Source: Anaerolineaceae bacterium
GTDB lineage: Bacteria; Chloroflexota; Anaerolineae; Anaerolineales; Anaerolineaceae
Length of the DNA: 19,832 bases
Reading direction: 5' to 3'
Assembly (NCBI GenBank): GCA_003524305.1
Contig: DQHW01000028.1
Coordinates: forward strand, 5,761-25,592
Under the pieces are notes generated by a model. The model was not told where the DNA came from and did not search any database. It saw only the letters and a list, made by a program, of their open reading frames with translations. Below, one piece after another: positions 6,134-13,116 of the stretch; position 1 is the stretch's first letter; each line of letters starts with the position of its first letter. Made by a program: the position numbers and the translations under genes.

Positions 6134-6162
6134 AGAATAGCACAGCAATTTTTACTTGTCAA
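6134..6162 (-). promoter_or_regulatory. Strong promoter of the ferredoxin gene
   Basis: On the minus strand, TTGACA (6162-6157), a 17-nt spacer, then TATTCT (6139-6134) preceded by an extended TG. The near-consensus form predicts high constitutive expression. Confidence 0.78.
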
Positions 6163-6227
6163 TTTTATATATTGGGTGAAACGTCACCAATTCTACTATT
6201 AAATGTCACATTTACACGGATTTTAAT

Positions 6228-6236
6228 TGATATAAT
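6228..6236 (+). promoter_or_regulatory. Extended -10 promoter of azlCD
   Basis: TGA-TATAAT at 6228-6236 is a perfect extended -10. TTTACA lies upstream at 6211-6216 with a short 14-nt spacing, so the extended -10 probably does most of the work. The leader is about 26 nt. Confidence 0.6.
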
Positions 6237-6268
6237 CAAAACTTATTTGATTCAGCAGGAATTTATAG

Positions 6269-7006
6269 ATGATCAATCAAAATTATAAATCGCTTTCTTT
6301 TGTTAAAAGAATACTTACTCCGGCGTTACCTGTCTTAATGGGCTATTTGCCAGTAGGTTTTGCTTATGGCGTCTTGGGAGTTAATGCAGGTATTAGTACT
6401 ATAAATACCATTTTGATGTCACTCATCGTTTTTGCAGGATCCGCTCAATTAATGGCAACCGGTTTTTTTGCCCAGGGATTAAATCCTTTTTCAATTATTA
6501 TCACCACTTTTATCGTTAATCTTCGGCATCTATTAATGAGTGCTTCTCTATCAACGCATATGAAAGAGTGGAAGAAAATTGAAGTCGCTGGATTTTGTTA
6601 TGAATTGACTGATGAAACTTTTGCCGTGCACAGTCTGAGATTTAATAGTGGTGACACTGCAGCCCTTCCAGCCATGACCATCAATTTAATCTGTCAACTT
6701 TCGTGGATAGTAGGTACTATTTTAGGTGCCCTGGCTGGAAATTTGATATCCGATGTGAGACCCTTTGCACTGGATTATGCACTACCCGCCATGTTCATTG
6801 CTTTGTTAATTTTGCAAATCCATAATCGCAAACACATATTTGTGGCAATATCTGGAGCCTTAATCTCCATAGTTTTGTGGAAAATTGGAATTACTCAATG
6901 GAACGTAATTATTGCGACAGTTATTGGGGCAACCCTGGGCGCTGTTCTTGAAACAACGGTAAAAAAGAGATCACCTTCGCCTACAGGGGAGGTGGACTTT
7001 GAGTGA
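6269..7006 (+). CDS. azlC: AzlC-family branched-chain amino acid exporter, large subunit
   Basis: A 245-residue integral membrane protein, the larger subunit of the two-component LIV-E (AzlCD) exporter of branched-chain amino acids and some analogues. Family marks are GYLPVGFAYGVLGV near the N-terminus, a FAGSAQLMA helix, VNLRHLLMSASLS and the ELTDETFAV motif. Several hydrophobic helices run to the C-terminus, which ends in a charged tail. Length is typical. The ATG has AGGA at 6257-6260. It overlaps the following azlD gene by 8 nt, so the two are translationally coupled, as in other bacteria. The substrate in this organism is not readable from the sequence. Confidence 0.93.
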   Translation: MINQNYKSLSFVKRILTPALPVLMGYLPVGFAYGVLGVNAGISTINTILMSLIVFAGSAQLMATGFFAQGLNPFSIIITTFIVNLRHLLMSASLSTHMKEWKKIEVAGFCYELTDETFAVHSLRFNSGDTAALPAMTINLICQLSWIVGTILGALAGNLISDVRPFALDYALPAMFIALLILQIHNRKHIFVAISGALISIVLWKIGITQWNVIIATVIGATLGAVLETTVKKRSPSPTGEVDFE

Positions 7007-7322
7007 TGAAATAATTCTTCTTACCATGGTCGGAATGGGTTTGGTCACTTATATTCCCAGGCTGCTGCCCGCCTGGTTTCTACGCGGCCGAACTCTTCAT
7101 CCTTTTATCGAAGCCTGGCTGAAATACGTGCCCGTGGCGGTTCTGGCAGCACTTCTTCTTCCTTCACTTCTTCTATCAGAGGGGCAACTCAATCTGGAAT
7201 GGAACAACCTTTACTTATGGGCAGCACTGCCTGCCGGGTTGACCGCTTGGAAAACACGCAGCATGTTTGCAACCGTGTTGGTGGGTATGGCCGTGGTAGC
7301 AATCGTTAGGCTATTACTTTAA
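6999..7322 (+). CDS. azlD: AzlD-family branched-chain amino acid exporter, small subunit
   Basis: A 107-residue membrane protein, the small partner of AzlC. Three to four hydrophobic helices are visible, along with the typical early motif VTYIPRLLPAWFL and a KYVPVAVLAALLLPSLL helix. The start is TTG at 6999, inside the end of azlC. A strong Shine-Dalgarno GGGGAGGTGG lies at 6987-6996 with the right spacing, and no ATG in the same frame fits as well. No terminator hairpin is obvious in the 14 nt before the convergent nagB-like gene. Confidence 0.92.
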   Translation: MSDEIILLTMVGMGLVTYIPRLLPAWFLRGRTLHPFIEAWLKYVPVAVLAALLLPSLLLSEGQLNLEWNNLYLWAALPAGLTAWKTRSMFATVLVGMAVVAIVRLLL

Positions 7323-7336
7323 TTCTATTTTTGTTT

Positions 7337-8089
7337 CTACCCAAGATTATTAATTAAATTAGTGTCCAATTTACTGGCAGCTTCTTGGTCTGCCAAAATA
7401 TAGCAATTTTTTAAGGGTCTTAAATAAGTCGAGGGTACAGAAGCCGAAATATCAGAATTTAAAGTAGCATTTAGAATTTCTGCTTTTGAATTCCCTTGAA
7501 CCAACAGTATTATTTTTCTCGCTTTCAACAATGAATCCATGCCAAGCGTAAATCCGCTGTCAGGTACGATGGAATCTTCGTCCCAATACCTGGAATTACT
7601 TTGTAAAGATTCTGGTGTAAGTTTAACAATCCGTGTTGGAGAAGTCGGATCTGAGTTAGGTTCATTAAAACCTATGTGTCCATTAGTTCCTAATCCAAGC
7701 ACGAGTAAATCGATCCCATTTTTTGATTGGATAATTGCGCTAATTCTTTGAATTTCTGCTTCTGAATTCAATGAATCAGAATTGAAGCGAAAAACATTTT
7801 TGGGGAAGAAATCCACCTTTTGAATAAAGGTTCGATCCAGCCAGGCAAAAAGATTAAGATAAGAATTTATCGCGATTCCATAATATTCATCCAATTCCAA
7901 TAAACTGGAGTTTCTAAAGCTTACCAATCCTTTTTGATATTTTGATACAAGCGATTCAAACATACCTAGCGGGGTGTTTCCTGTGGGAAAAACAAGCAGT
8001 CCATTCGGATTGTCATTGATATGATCCATAACCATTTTTGCTGCGTAATTGCTTAATGCTTGTTCATCTTTAAGAATAATTAATTTCAT
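7337..8089 (-). CDS. nagB: Glucosamine-6-phosphate deaminase-like protein (NagB family)
   Basis: A 250-residue sugar-phosphate deaminase/isomerase. NagB converts glucosamine-6-phosphate to fructose-6-phosphate and ammonia in the cytoplasm. Visible motifs are FPTGNTPLGMF (34-44), LDEYYGI with D67 as the expected general base, and LGLGTNGHIGFNEP (131-144) with H138 and E143. The Asp found next to the histidine in the E. coli enzyme is Asn here, as in Gram-positive NagB. It is the last gene of the minus-strand cluster. Its ribosome binding site is weak and a large hairpin lies 38 nt upstream, so it may be expressed below the other genes. Related GalN6P (AgaS/AgaI-type) deaminases cannot be excluded. 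Confidence 0.88.
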   Translation of the reverse strand: MKLIILKDEQALSNYAAKMVMDHINDNPNGLLVFPTGNTPLGMFESLVSKYQKGLVSFRNSSLLELDEYYGIAINSYLNLFAWLDRTFIQKVDFFPKNVFRFNSDSLNSEAEIQRISAIIQSKNGIDLLVLGLGTNGHIGFNEPNSDPTSPTRIVKLTPESLQSNSRYWDEDSIVPDSGFTLGMDSLLKARKIILLVQGNSKAEILNATLNSDISASVPSTYLRPLKNCYILADQEAASKLDTNLINNLG

Positions 8090-8126
8090 ATTTGACTGTT
8101 GCCTTTATTTTGAAATTTTAAAACGT

Positions 8127-8171
8127 ACCGCCTGTGAGAACAACGGATATTGATGCTAACACACAGGCGGT
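8127..8171 (-). promoter_or_regulatory. Long-loop hairpin between the transporter and nagB genes
   Basis: ACCGCCTGTG (8127-8136) is the perfect complement of 8162-8171, with a 25-nt loop. On the minus strand it is followed by ACGTTTTAAAATTT, a weak T tract. It could be a partial terminator or an mRNA-processing or stabilising hairpin that sets the ratio of transporter to deaminase. Its function is inference. Confidence 0.5.
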
Positions 8172-8188
8172 GAAAGGGAGGATATTTT

Positions 8189-9532
8189 TTACGATTTGGG
8201 AGATGGTTTTCCTAGTGGATATTTCCTGATGAAAATGAATGATGCAATGCACGCCAACCCTGCTATAGGACCGATTGCGACTACCCCGTATTTCCAGGTG
8301 AGAAGCAAAGCTAAAATGGACCCCGCCAAACTGCCAACAAATTGATTGATCAATCCCTGGACGGCAAAAAACATACCCGCTCGATTTTTTCCGGTCTCGG
8401 CGGCTTCATTGGCAGCAATTTGTGCCGGAAACGCGTAAGGGATAGTAAAAAAGACGCCAATCGAAAAACTGCCTATAGCCCCAAGAATCATTCCAATCAA
8501 GTATGGAGAAAGGGGAAAGTTAAATTTCGTCCAGGCCAGCGGAAAACCAGCCATCACTGCAGCAAAAATCAGCAACGCTAATTGGAAGCCCCACTTTGCC
8601 CCTTTTTTCCTGGCAATGTAGTTGAATATGAGTAACATGATGGGAACTGGCGCAAAGGCAGCCGCGTTCATAGTTCCGAGTTGTGTTTGTGTAAGTCCCA
8701 TCATATCCAAAGCCATGAAAGAAATTCCGCCCAGGAAGAATTGCAAACCAAAGAAAAAAGTCGCAAGCGATAACGCATAAATTCCGAAGGTTTTATTGGT
8801 CATCGTCATTTTGAAACTTTGCCAAATCGGAACGTCCTTTTGAGAAAGATTAATTGATTGAATCGTCCCACTCGGATTTGTTTGCAAGGTGGATTCTTCT
8901 TTGATCACCAACAAAGGGCCGATGAAAGACAAGATACAGGGCAATAAGAGCCAAATGGTTCCACGAACCCCAAACTTGTCAAACAAAATGGGAGCCAGTA
9001 CATAAACTAAAACATACGAGCCTGTGTTGAAAAAGGTCTGCCAACTCGCAACGCGCACCCTGGAATTTTCGTCTTTAACAATTTCAGACAAGCTGGCCAG
9101 GTAAGGAACAGTCATAAGGGTATAGAAAAAGAAGAACAGCGAACTCATAACCGCGATATAAAGCGCATTTGCCCAATGTCCATTGGCGCCTAAAGCCGGC
9201 CCAGTTACAGGTGGGTACCACATGAAAATAAAGACGATGGCGGCGGGGATCATTCCCATCAACATCATCGGACGTCGTCTTCCCCACCTGGATTTCATAT
9301 TATCCGTCCAGTGGGCGATCGGAATATCCACCAGGCCGTCTAAAATTCGTGCAACCAGCATCCCTGCTGCATACCCTACCGCAGGAGCCAAAACCAGGGC
9401 ACCCTTATCAACCAGGGAGATTGCAGGTCGATAATAGTACAACAGGTAAGTCAAAGCTATTTGATACAAAAAGCCTGGACCAAAACCACCAATTGCGTAA
9501 AGCGGTTCTTGCCATTTCTTTATCTGTTTCAT
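8189..9532 (-). CDS. GPH-family sugar:cation symporter (MFS superfamily)
   Basis: A 447-residue, twelve-helix-type membrane transporter of the glycoside-pentoside-hexuronide group, which imports sugars or glycosides with a cation. The N-terminal half shows the family signature: RILDGLVDIPIAHWTDN, followed by MKSRWGRRRPMM (79-90). A YALSLATFFFGLQFFLGG helix lies in the second half. I chose the ATG at 9530-9532 because AAGGAGG (9545-9539 on this strand) sits 6 nt before it. A TTG 30 nt upstream overlaps the previous stop but has no ribosome binding site. It follows the amidohydrolase by 26 nt in one operon. The substrate is unknown; an amino sugar or conjugate fits the neighbouring deaminase. 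Confidence 0.9.
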   Translation of the reverse strand: MKQIKKWQEPLYAIGGFGPGFLYQIALTYLLYYYRPAISLVDKGALVLAPAVGYAAGMLVARILDGLVDIPIAHWTDNMKSRWGRRRPMMLMGMIPAAIVFIFMWYPPVTGPALGANGHWANALYIAVMSSLFFFFYTLMTVPYLASLSEIVKDENSRVRVASWQTFFNTGSYVLVYVLAPILFDKFGVRGTIWLLLPCILSFIGPLLVIKEESTLQTNPSGTIQSINLSQKDVPIWQSFKMTMTNKTFGIYALSLATFFFGLQFFLGGISFMALDMMGLTQTQLGTMNAAAFAPVPIMLLIFNYIARKKGAKWGFQLALLIFAAVMAGFPLAWTKFNFPLSPYLIGMILGAIGSFSIGVFFTIPYAFPAQIAANEAAETGKNRAGMFFAVQGLINQFVGSLAGSILALLLTWKYGVVAIGPIAGLACIASFIFIRKYPLGKPSPKS

Positions 9533-9558
9533 GTGAGCCCTCCTTGATAATTTTGAAT

Positions 9559-10707
9559 TCAACTCAACGAGCGAAAATATGTGCTTATATATTTGGCAAC
9601 CGATGCGTCACCTGGAACACCAGGCTGGCTTGATCCTTGAATTGCTATCATTCTCTCCACCTGGTCACAGAAAGCCATAATCGCAGGAGGATTTAATTTG
9701 CGTGGCAAGACAGAGACGATGCGTTCAAAATTTTTATAGTATATTTTTTCAAGGACTTCTTTTGGTAAACCCAACCCCAATAGAGGAACTTTGCTGTCTC
9801 CAAATAGAAAACCGTTTTCAGCCAGGTGAAATTCACCTTCGTTTTCGAGAAACGAACGAACCACAAATACTCTATTTTGGCTTTCGTCAAACTGAATTCC
9901 CTGTTCAGGATCAACCAGCAGCGCCCTGGCACCTATATCAGTTCCAAAAAGAATACGATCTTGATATTTCAAGAAGAAATCTCGGGTCTTTTGAATGTTT
10001 TGAGAAAAGGAGTAATACATTTCAATTCCCGGAGTTAGATCTACTGACATATTTGGGAATTGATCAAGATATGAAGCCAATCTCTCGAGTTGTGCTGACA
10101 TAAAGAAAAAATGTGCAAAGATCACGTTTAAGTTTGGATTCTTGCGAAGCACATCGAGAATTTCTGTATATTGAGATTCATTATTGATATAGGTTCCATC
10201 CCCATAAAACCAGCCGCGCTCAAAAGCCCATTTAGGTGCTTTTTGTGCATCCCAAAACTCTTCGGGATCATTCACGTGCATCAGCAACGGAAAATTCGTA
10301 TCAGCAAGTTTTTGCCAATAAGGAGCAAAAACATCACTATTAAATGGAGGTACAGGCAGCATTTTTCGCATTTGCGGTTTGGCTTCAATCATCTTGATGC
10401 CATCACATCCGAGCGAACAAAGTAAATCTACAGTTTCAGAAAAAGCCAAACCAACACGGTCGGCTTCTCTAAAATACACTGACACATCCAACCCTCCAAA
10501 CACATACACTTTTTCAGGAAAAAGTGATTTTAAATGTAAGGCGTCAGGAACCAAACTCAAGCGAGTCTGATGTGGTGTGCAAACAATATTTAGGCGATCT
10601 ATTTGAAGGCGGCTGCACACATCCATCAGGCTGTCTTTCATCAGCGGATGGGGATAATGAATGTGACAATCAATGATGGGTATTTCATTATTCAGGTTCA
10701 TTTCCAT
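9559..10707 (-). CDS. Amidohydrolase (PF04909-type TIM-barrel metal hydrolase)
   Basis: A 382-residue metal-dependent hydrolase of the Amidohydrolase_2 group. The ligand set is readable in order: H15 and H17 in IIDCHIHYPH, K105 in DGIKMIEAK, H144 in LLMHVNDPEE, H199 in VIFAHFFF and D257 in LFGTDIGA. It is not NagA (the GlcNAc-6-P deacetylase family has different motifs), though it sits where nagA would be expected, between a ROK regulator and a transporter plus deaminase. It might hydrolyse or deacylate an imported amino-sugar derivative, or open a lactone; that is inference. The ATG at 10705-10707 has AAGGAG 5 nt upstream, in the 27-nt gap after the regulator. Confidence 0.85.
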   Translation of the reverse strand: MEMNLNNEIPIIDCHIHYPHPLMKDSLMDVCSRLQIDRLNIVCTPHQTRLSLVPDALHLKSLFPEKVYVFGGLDVSVYFREADRVGLAFSETVDLLCSLGCDGIKMIEAKPQMRKMLPVPPFNSDVFAPYWQKLADTNFPLLMHVNDPEEFWDAQKAPKWAFERGWFYGDGTYINNESQYTEILDVLRKNPNLNVIFAHFFFMSAQLERLASYLDQFPNMSVDLTPGIEMYYSFSQNIQKTRDFFLKYQDRILFGTDIGARALLVDPEQGIQFDESQNRVFVVRSFLENEGEFHLAENGFLFGDSKVPLLGLGLPKEVLEKIYYKNFERIVSVLPRKLNPPAIMAFCDQVERMIAIQGSSQPGVPGDASVAKYISTYFRSLS

Positions 10708-10734
10708 TAGGTCTCCTTCAAAGAGGATGAACTT

Positions 10735-11940
10735 TTACACCACATGGACAACGGTGTAATCTTCACATTTTTGGAATACCCTAACCACGGCACCCAATAA
10801 GGGAGCATCGTTCAACAAACGGGAGCCTTCAATTTTTGGTACAAATGGGATGACATTCTTTAACCTTTTCTGAATTGGTTCGATCAGCATATCCATTGAA
10901 CCCGCAATACCACCCCCAATGATGATCAACTCGGGATCAAAACAGACACTTACATTGGCGATTGCGAGGCAAAGAAAATCAATGGTTTCATTTACTATTT
11001 TTTTTGCCCATGTTTGGCCTTCTCGAGCTTGATCAAAAACAAAGGCAGCATTCACCTTCGATAAGTCAATATCCGAGGTAGTAGATTTTAGATGATTGAG
11101 CGCACGTTCTGTGATTCCGGTGCACGACGCCAAACCTTCAAGAGCTCCAAAGCCGGGATATTCATTATTAAGATATTCAACACCGGGAAGTAGATAGCCA
11201 ATTTCACCAGAGGAGTCTCGATAACCGCGATGAAGTTTTCCGTCGAGTATGATCCCGGAACCAATTCCGGTGCCAACGGAGATCATGACCAAATTGTCGA
11301 CACCTTCGCCAATTCCAAACCAGTTTTCACCAAGTACGGCCAGGTTTACATCATTCTCAACAATGACTGGAATATCTAAAACAGATTCCAATCTCTCCAA
11401 AAGGGGAAAATCGTGCCAGTTCAAGCTAGGCGCAATCTTGACAGCCCCATTACTGCTGTCGATTATTCCAGGAACCCCGACCGCAATACCCAATATTTTT
11501 GCCGGGAAAACCAGAGCTTCTTTTTGAAGATCCTTGATATAGCGGAGCAAGGTTTGAAAATTTGATTCAGTGTCCGTCCAACTGACGGCGATGCGGTTTT
11601 GATACAGAATCTCCCCGCCAATCGTCGCGATAATCCCGCTAAGGTGACTTCCGCCAATATCAACTCCGAAAACCAGGTTATTTGCAGTATTCAAAGCAAG
11701 CAGTTCACGTGATCGGCGTGCACCTTTTTCTCTTTCATCCAGAGAAATAATTAATCCATCAACGATCAAATCATCAACAATACGCATGACGGTGGGCTTA
11801 CTGATCATTAATTCTGTTGACAACTCAGTTCGAGAGGCAGTCTTGGCCAGACGCAGGTACTCCAAAACAGCAGAGCGGTTAATTGCCCGCATTTCAGTTT
11901 GAGCTATAGTTTTAAACTTGGAAATTCTGGGAGGGTGCAT
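10735..11940 (-). CDS. ROK-family transcriptional repressor (NagC/XylR type)
   Basis: A 401-residue regulator. Residues about 18-70 form a winged helix with LAKTASRTELSTELMISKPT as the helix-turn-helix. Residues about 90-395 are the ROK sugar-kinase fold, with the phosphate loop DIGGSHL (94-100), VENDVNLAVLGENW with D197, and SVGTGIGSGIILDG (221-234). The usual ROK zinc site is missing: the GH histidine is Tyr (SSGEIGYL, Y249), and the following stretch (250-270) has none of the CxCGxxGC cysteines. Ligand binding may therefore be unlike classical NagC or Mlc. It heads the operon and lies next to a long inverted repeat (11960-11992) that should be its operator. The ATG ribosome binding site is weak. 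Confidence 0.92.
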   Translation of the reverse strand: MHPPRISKFKTIAQTEMRAINRSAVLEYLRLAKTASRTELSTELMISKPTVMRIVDDLIVDGLIISLDEREKGARRSRELLALNTANNLVFGVDIGGSHLSGIIATIGGEILYQNRIAVSWTDTESNFQTLLRYIKDLQKEALVFPAKILGIAVGVPGIIDSSNGAVKIAPSLNWHDFPLLERLESVLDIPVIVENDVNLAVLGENWFGIGEGVDNLVMISVGTGIGSGIILDGKLHRGYRDSSGEIGYLLPGVEYLNNEYPGFGALEGLASCTGITERALNHLKSTTSDIDLSKVNAAFVFDQAREGQTWAKKIVNETIDFLCLAIANVSVCFDPELIIIGGGIAGSMDMLIEPIQKRLKNVIPFVPKIEGSRLLNDAPLLGAVVRVFQKCEDYTVVHVV

Positions 11941-11959
11941 TATGAAATCTCAATTCCTA

Positions 11960-11992
11960 ATATAATTAGTTACTTACTGTAACTAATTATAT
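11960..11992. promoter_or_regulatory. Long inverted repeat, likely ROK operator
   Basis: ATATAATTAGTTAC (11960-11973) and its exact reverse complement (11979-11992) are separated by TTACT. The inner TTAGTT/AACTAA arms are the same as the arms of the XylR operator of Bacillus, whose regulator is also a ROK protein. The repeat covers the -10 hexamer of the promoter for the ROK operon, so binding would block transcription. The structure is directly visible; the binding partner is inferred from position and family. Confidence 0.75.
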
Positions 11993-12015
11993 AGATTATT
12001 ATACTTCTTTGTCAA
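11986..12015 (-). promoter_or_regulatory. Promoter of the ROK-amidohydrolase-transporter-nagB operon
   Basis: On the minus strand, TTGACA (12015-12010), an 18-nt spacer, then TATAAT (11991-11986). Both hexamers are perfect. The -10 lies inside the inverted repeat. With such a strong promoter, repression would be expected to be the main control. Confidence 0.75.
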
Positions 12016-12115
12016 TAGAAATAATTCTAGAAATAATCCGTCCAATTTGCTGTTTATCGCTGAAAACGAAAACAGTGCTTATGCTTTTCAGTCGTTTTGC
12101 TGAATCAAAAAAATC

Positions 12116-12144
12116 TTGACGAACCTAACCAACTAGAGTATATT
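12116..12144 (+). promoter_or_regulatory. Promoter of tRNA-Arg
   Basis: TTGACG (12116-12121), a 17-nt spacer, then TATATT (12139-12144). The predicted start near 12151 gives a 12-nt leader before the tRNA. Confidence 0.72.
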
Positions 12145-12162
12145 TGAACGGCTAACATGTCC

Positions 12163-12236
12163 GCCCTCGTAGCTCAATTGGACAGAGCGTCTGCTTGCGG
12201 AGCAAAAGGTTGCAGATTCGAGTTCTGCCGGGGGCA
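12163..12236 (+). tRNA. tRNA-Arg, anticodon GCG
   Basis: A 74-nt cloverleaf. The acceptor is GCCCTCG with CGGGGGC (one T-G pair). The D stem is GCTC/GAGC with GGA in the loop, including the A20 typical of arginine tRNAs. The anticodon loop is TTGCGGA with GCG at 12197-12199. The T stem is GCAGA/TCTGC with loop TTCGAGT, and the discriminator is A. The anticodon stem TCTGC/GCAAA has one C-A mismatch at tRNA position 28-42. CCA is not encoded. The GCG anticodon would read CGC and CGU without the A34-to-inosine modification of the common ACG tRNA. Confidence 0.92.
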
Positions 12237-12242
12237 CTAAGA

Positions 12243-12266
12243 AGAGCGGTTTTCCGCTCTTTTTCT
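12243..12266 (+). terminator. Terminator of tRNA-Arg
   Basis: AGAGCGG (12243-12249) and CCGCTCT (12254-12260) with a TTTT loop, followed by TTTTCTTT. It separates the tRNA from surE. Confidence 0.85.
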
Positions 12267-12300
12267 TTATCTGCTCATAAAAAAACTGGAAGAGAAAAAT

Positions 12301-13116
12301 ATGAATAACAAACCTCAAATCTTACTCACCAATGATGACGGCATTCACTCCCCGGGTCTTTGGGCCGCAGCAAATGAACTTTCAAAAATTGGCTATGTGA
12401 CCGTAGCTGCACCACGTGAACAACATTCAGGTGCAGGGCGCAGTGTGCCCTCCAAATCGGATGGCGAGATCAAAGAAATTAAACTCAAAATCGGCGACCA
12501 GGAATGGACATGTTATTCCGTGGGGGCATCACCTGCTCAGACAGTCAATTACGGCATCTTGGGAATTCTCAAATTCAAACCAGACCTGGTGGTTTCGGCC
12601 ATCAATTACGGAGAAAATCCATCGGTTGACATCACCATGTCAGGCACAGTGGGTGCGGCACTTGAAGGGGCGTCTTCAGGCATTCCGTCGCTGGCTGTTT
12701 CAATTCAGCTCGAAAGTCAAGATTACCTGGGCTATTCAGACCAGGTGGATTTTTCAACAGCGGCTATTTTTGCCCGGCGCTTTGCCAGGATTTTATTAGA
12801 GAAGAAAATGCCAGAAGACGTAATGGCATTAAATGTAAATGTTCCCTCTAATGCCACGCCTGAGACCCCATGGCGGGTTACCCGGCTGGCACGGAATCCT
12901 TATTTTGTGGCTTATTACCGCGAACCAAAAGCACACGAAAAGCACATGATCGTGGATGGAAAACCATTGCCAGACGCAAAGGACCTTGCCGACCCCTTCA
13001 CTGATGTCGGCACGTTCAGAACCGACCGCATGGTATCCGTCACGCCTCTAAGCCTGGATTTGACTTCTCGAGTGAACTTAAACGATCTGCAAAACCTGTT
13101 CGGCCAATTGGATTAA
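12301..13116 (+). CDS. surE: 5'/3'-nucleotidase SurE
   Basis: A 271-residue divalent-metal phosphatase that removes phosphate from nucleoside monophosphates and is linked to stationary-phase survival. The metal set is clear: D12 and D13 in LLTNDDGIHSPGL, S43 in PREQHSGAGRS, and N102 in SAINYGENPSVD, followed by the conserved ITMSGTVGAALEGA. The canonical GxNxGxD loop reads GENPSVD, a small variation. Length is typical. A purine-rich GGAAGAG lies upstream of the ATG. It follows the tRNA terminator by 35-40 nt and I see no separate clear promoter, so read-through from the tRNA promoter may contribute. Its stop overlaps the convergent flavin oxidoreductase stop by 4 nt. Confidence 0.94.
   Translation: MNNKPQILLTNDDGIHSPGLWAAANELSKIGYVTVAAPREQHSGAGRSVPSKSDGEIKEIKLKIGDQEWTCYSVGASPAQTVNYGILGILKFKPDLVVSAINYGENPSVDITMSGTVGAALEGASSGIPSLAVSIQLESQDYLGYSDQVDFSTAAIFARRFARILLEKKMPEDVMALNVNVPSNATPETPWRVTRLARNPYFVAYYREPKAHEKHMIVDGKPLPDAKDLADPFTDVGTFRTDRMVSVTPLSLDLTSRVNLNDLQNLFGQLD

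Noticed and set aside
5913..6143. 76-residue minus-strand frame overlapping the ferredoxin
   Set aside because: The true ferredoxin is in another frame (5923-6093), with all eight cluster cysteines and a good ribosome binding site; the longer frame has no recognisable pattern.
12133..12318. 61-residue minus-strand frame over tRNA-Arg
   Set aside because: It overlaps the tRNA, its terminator and the surE start, and has no ribosome binding site or family resemblance.
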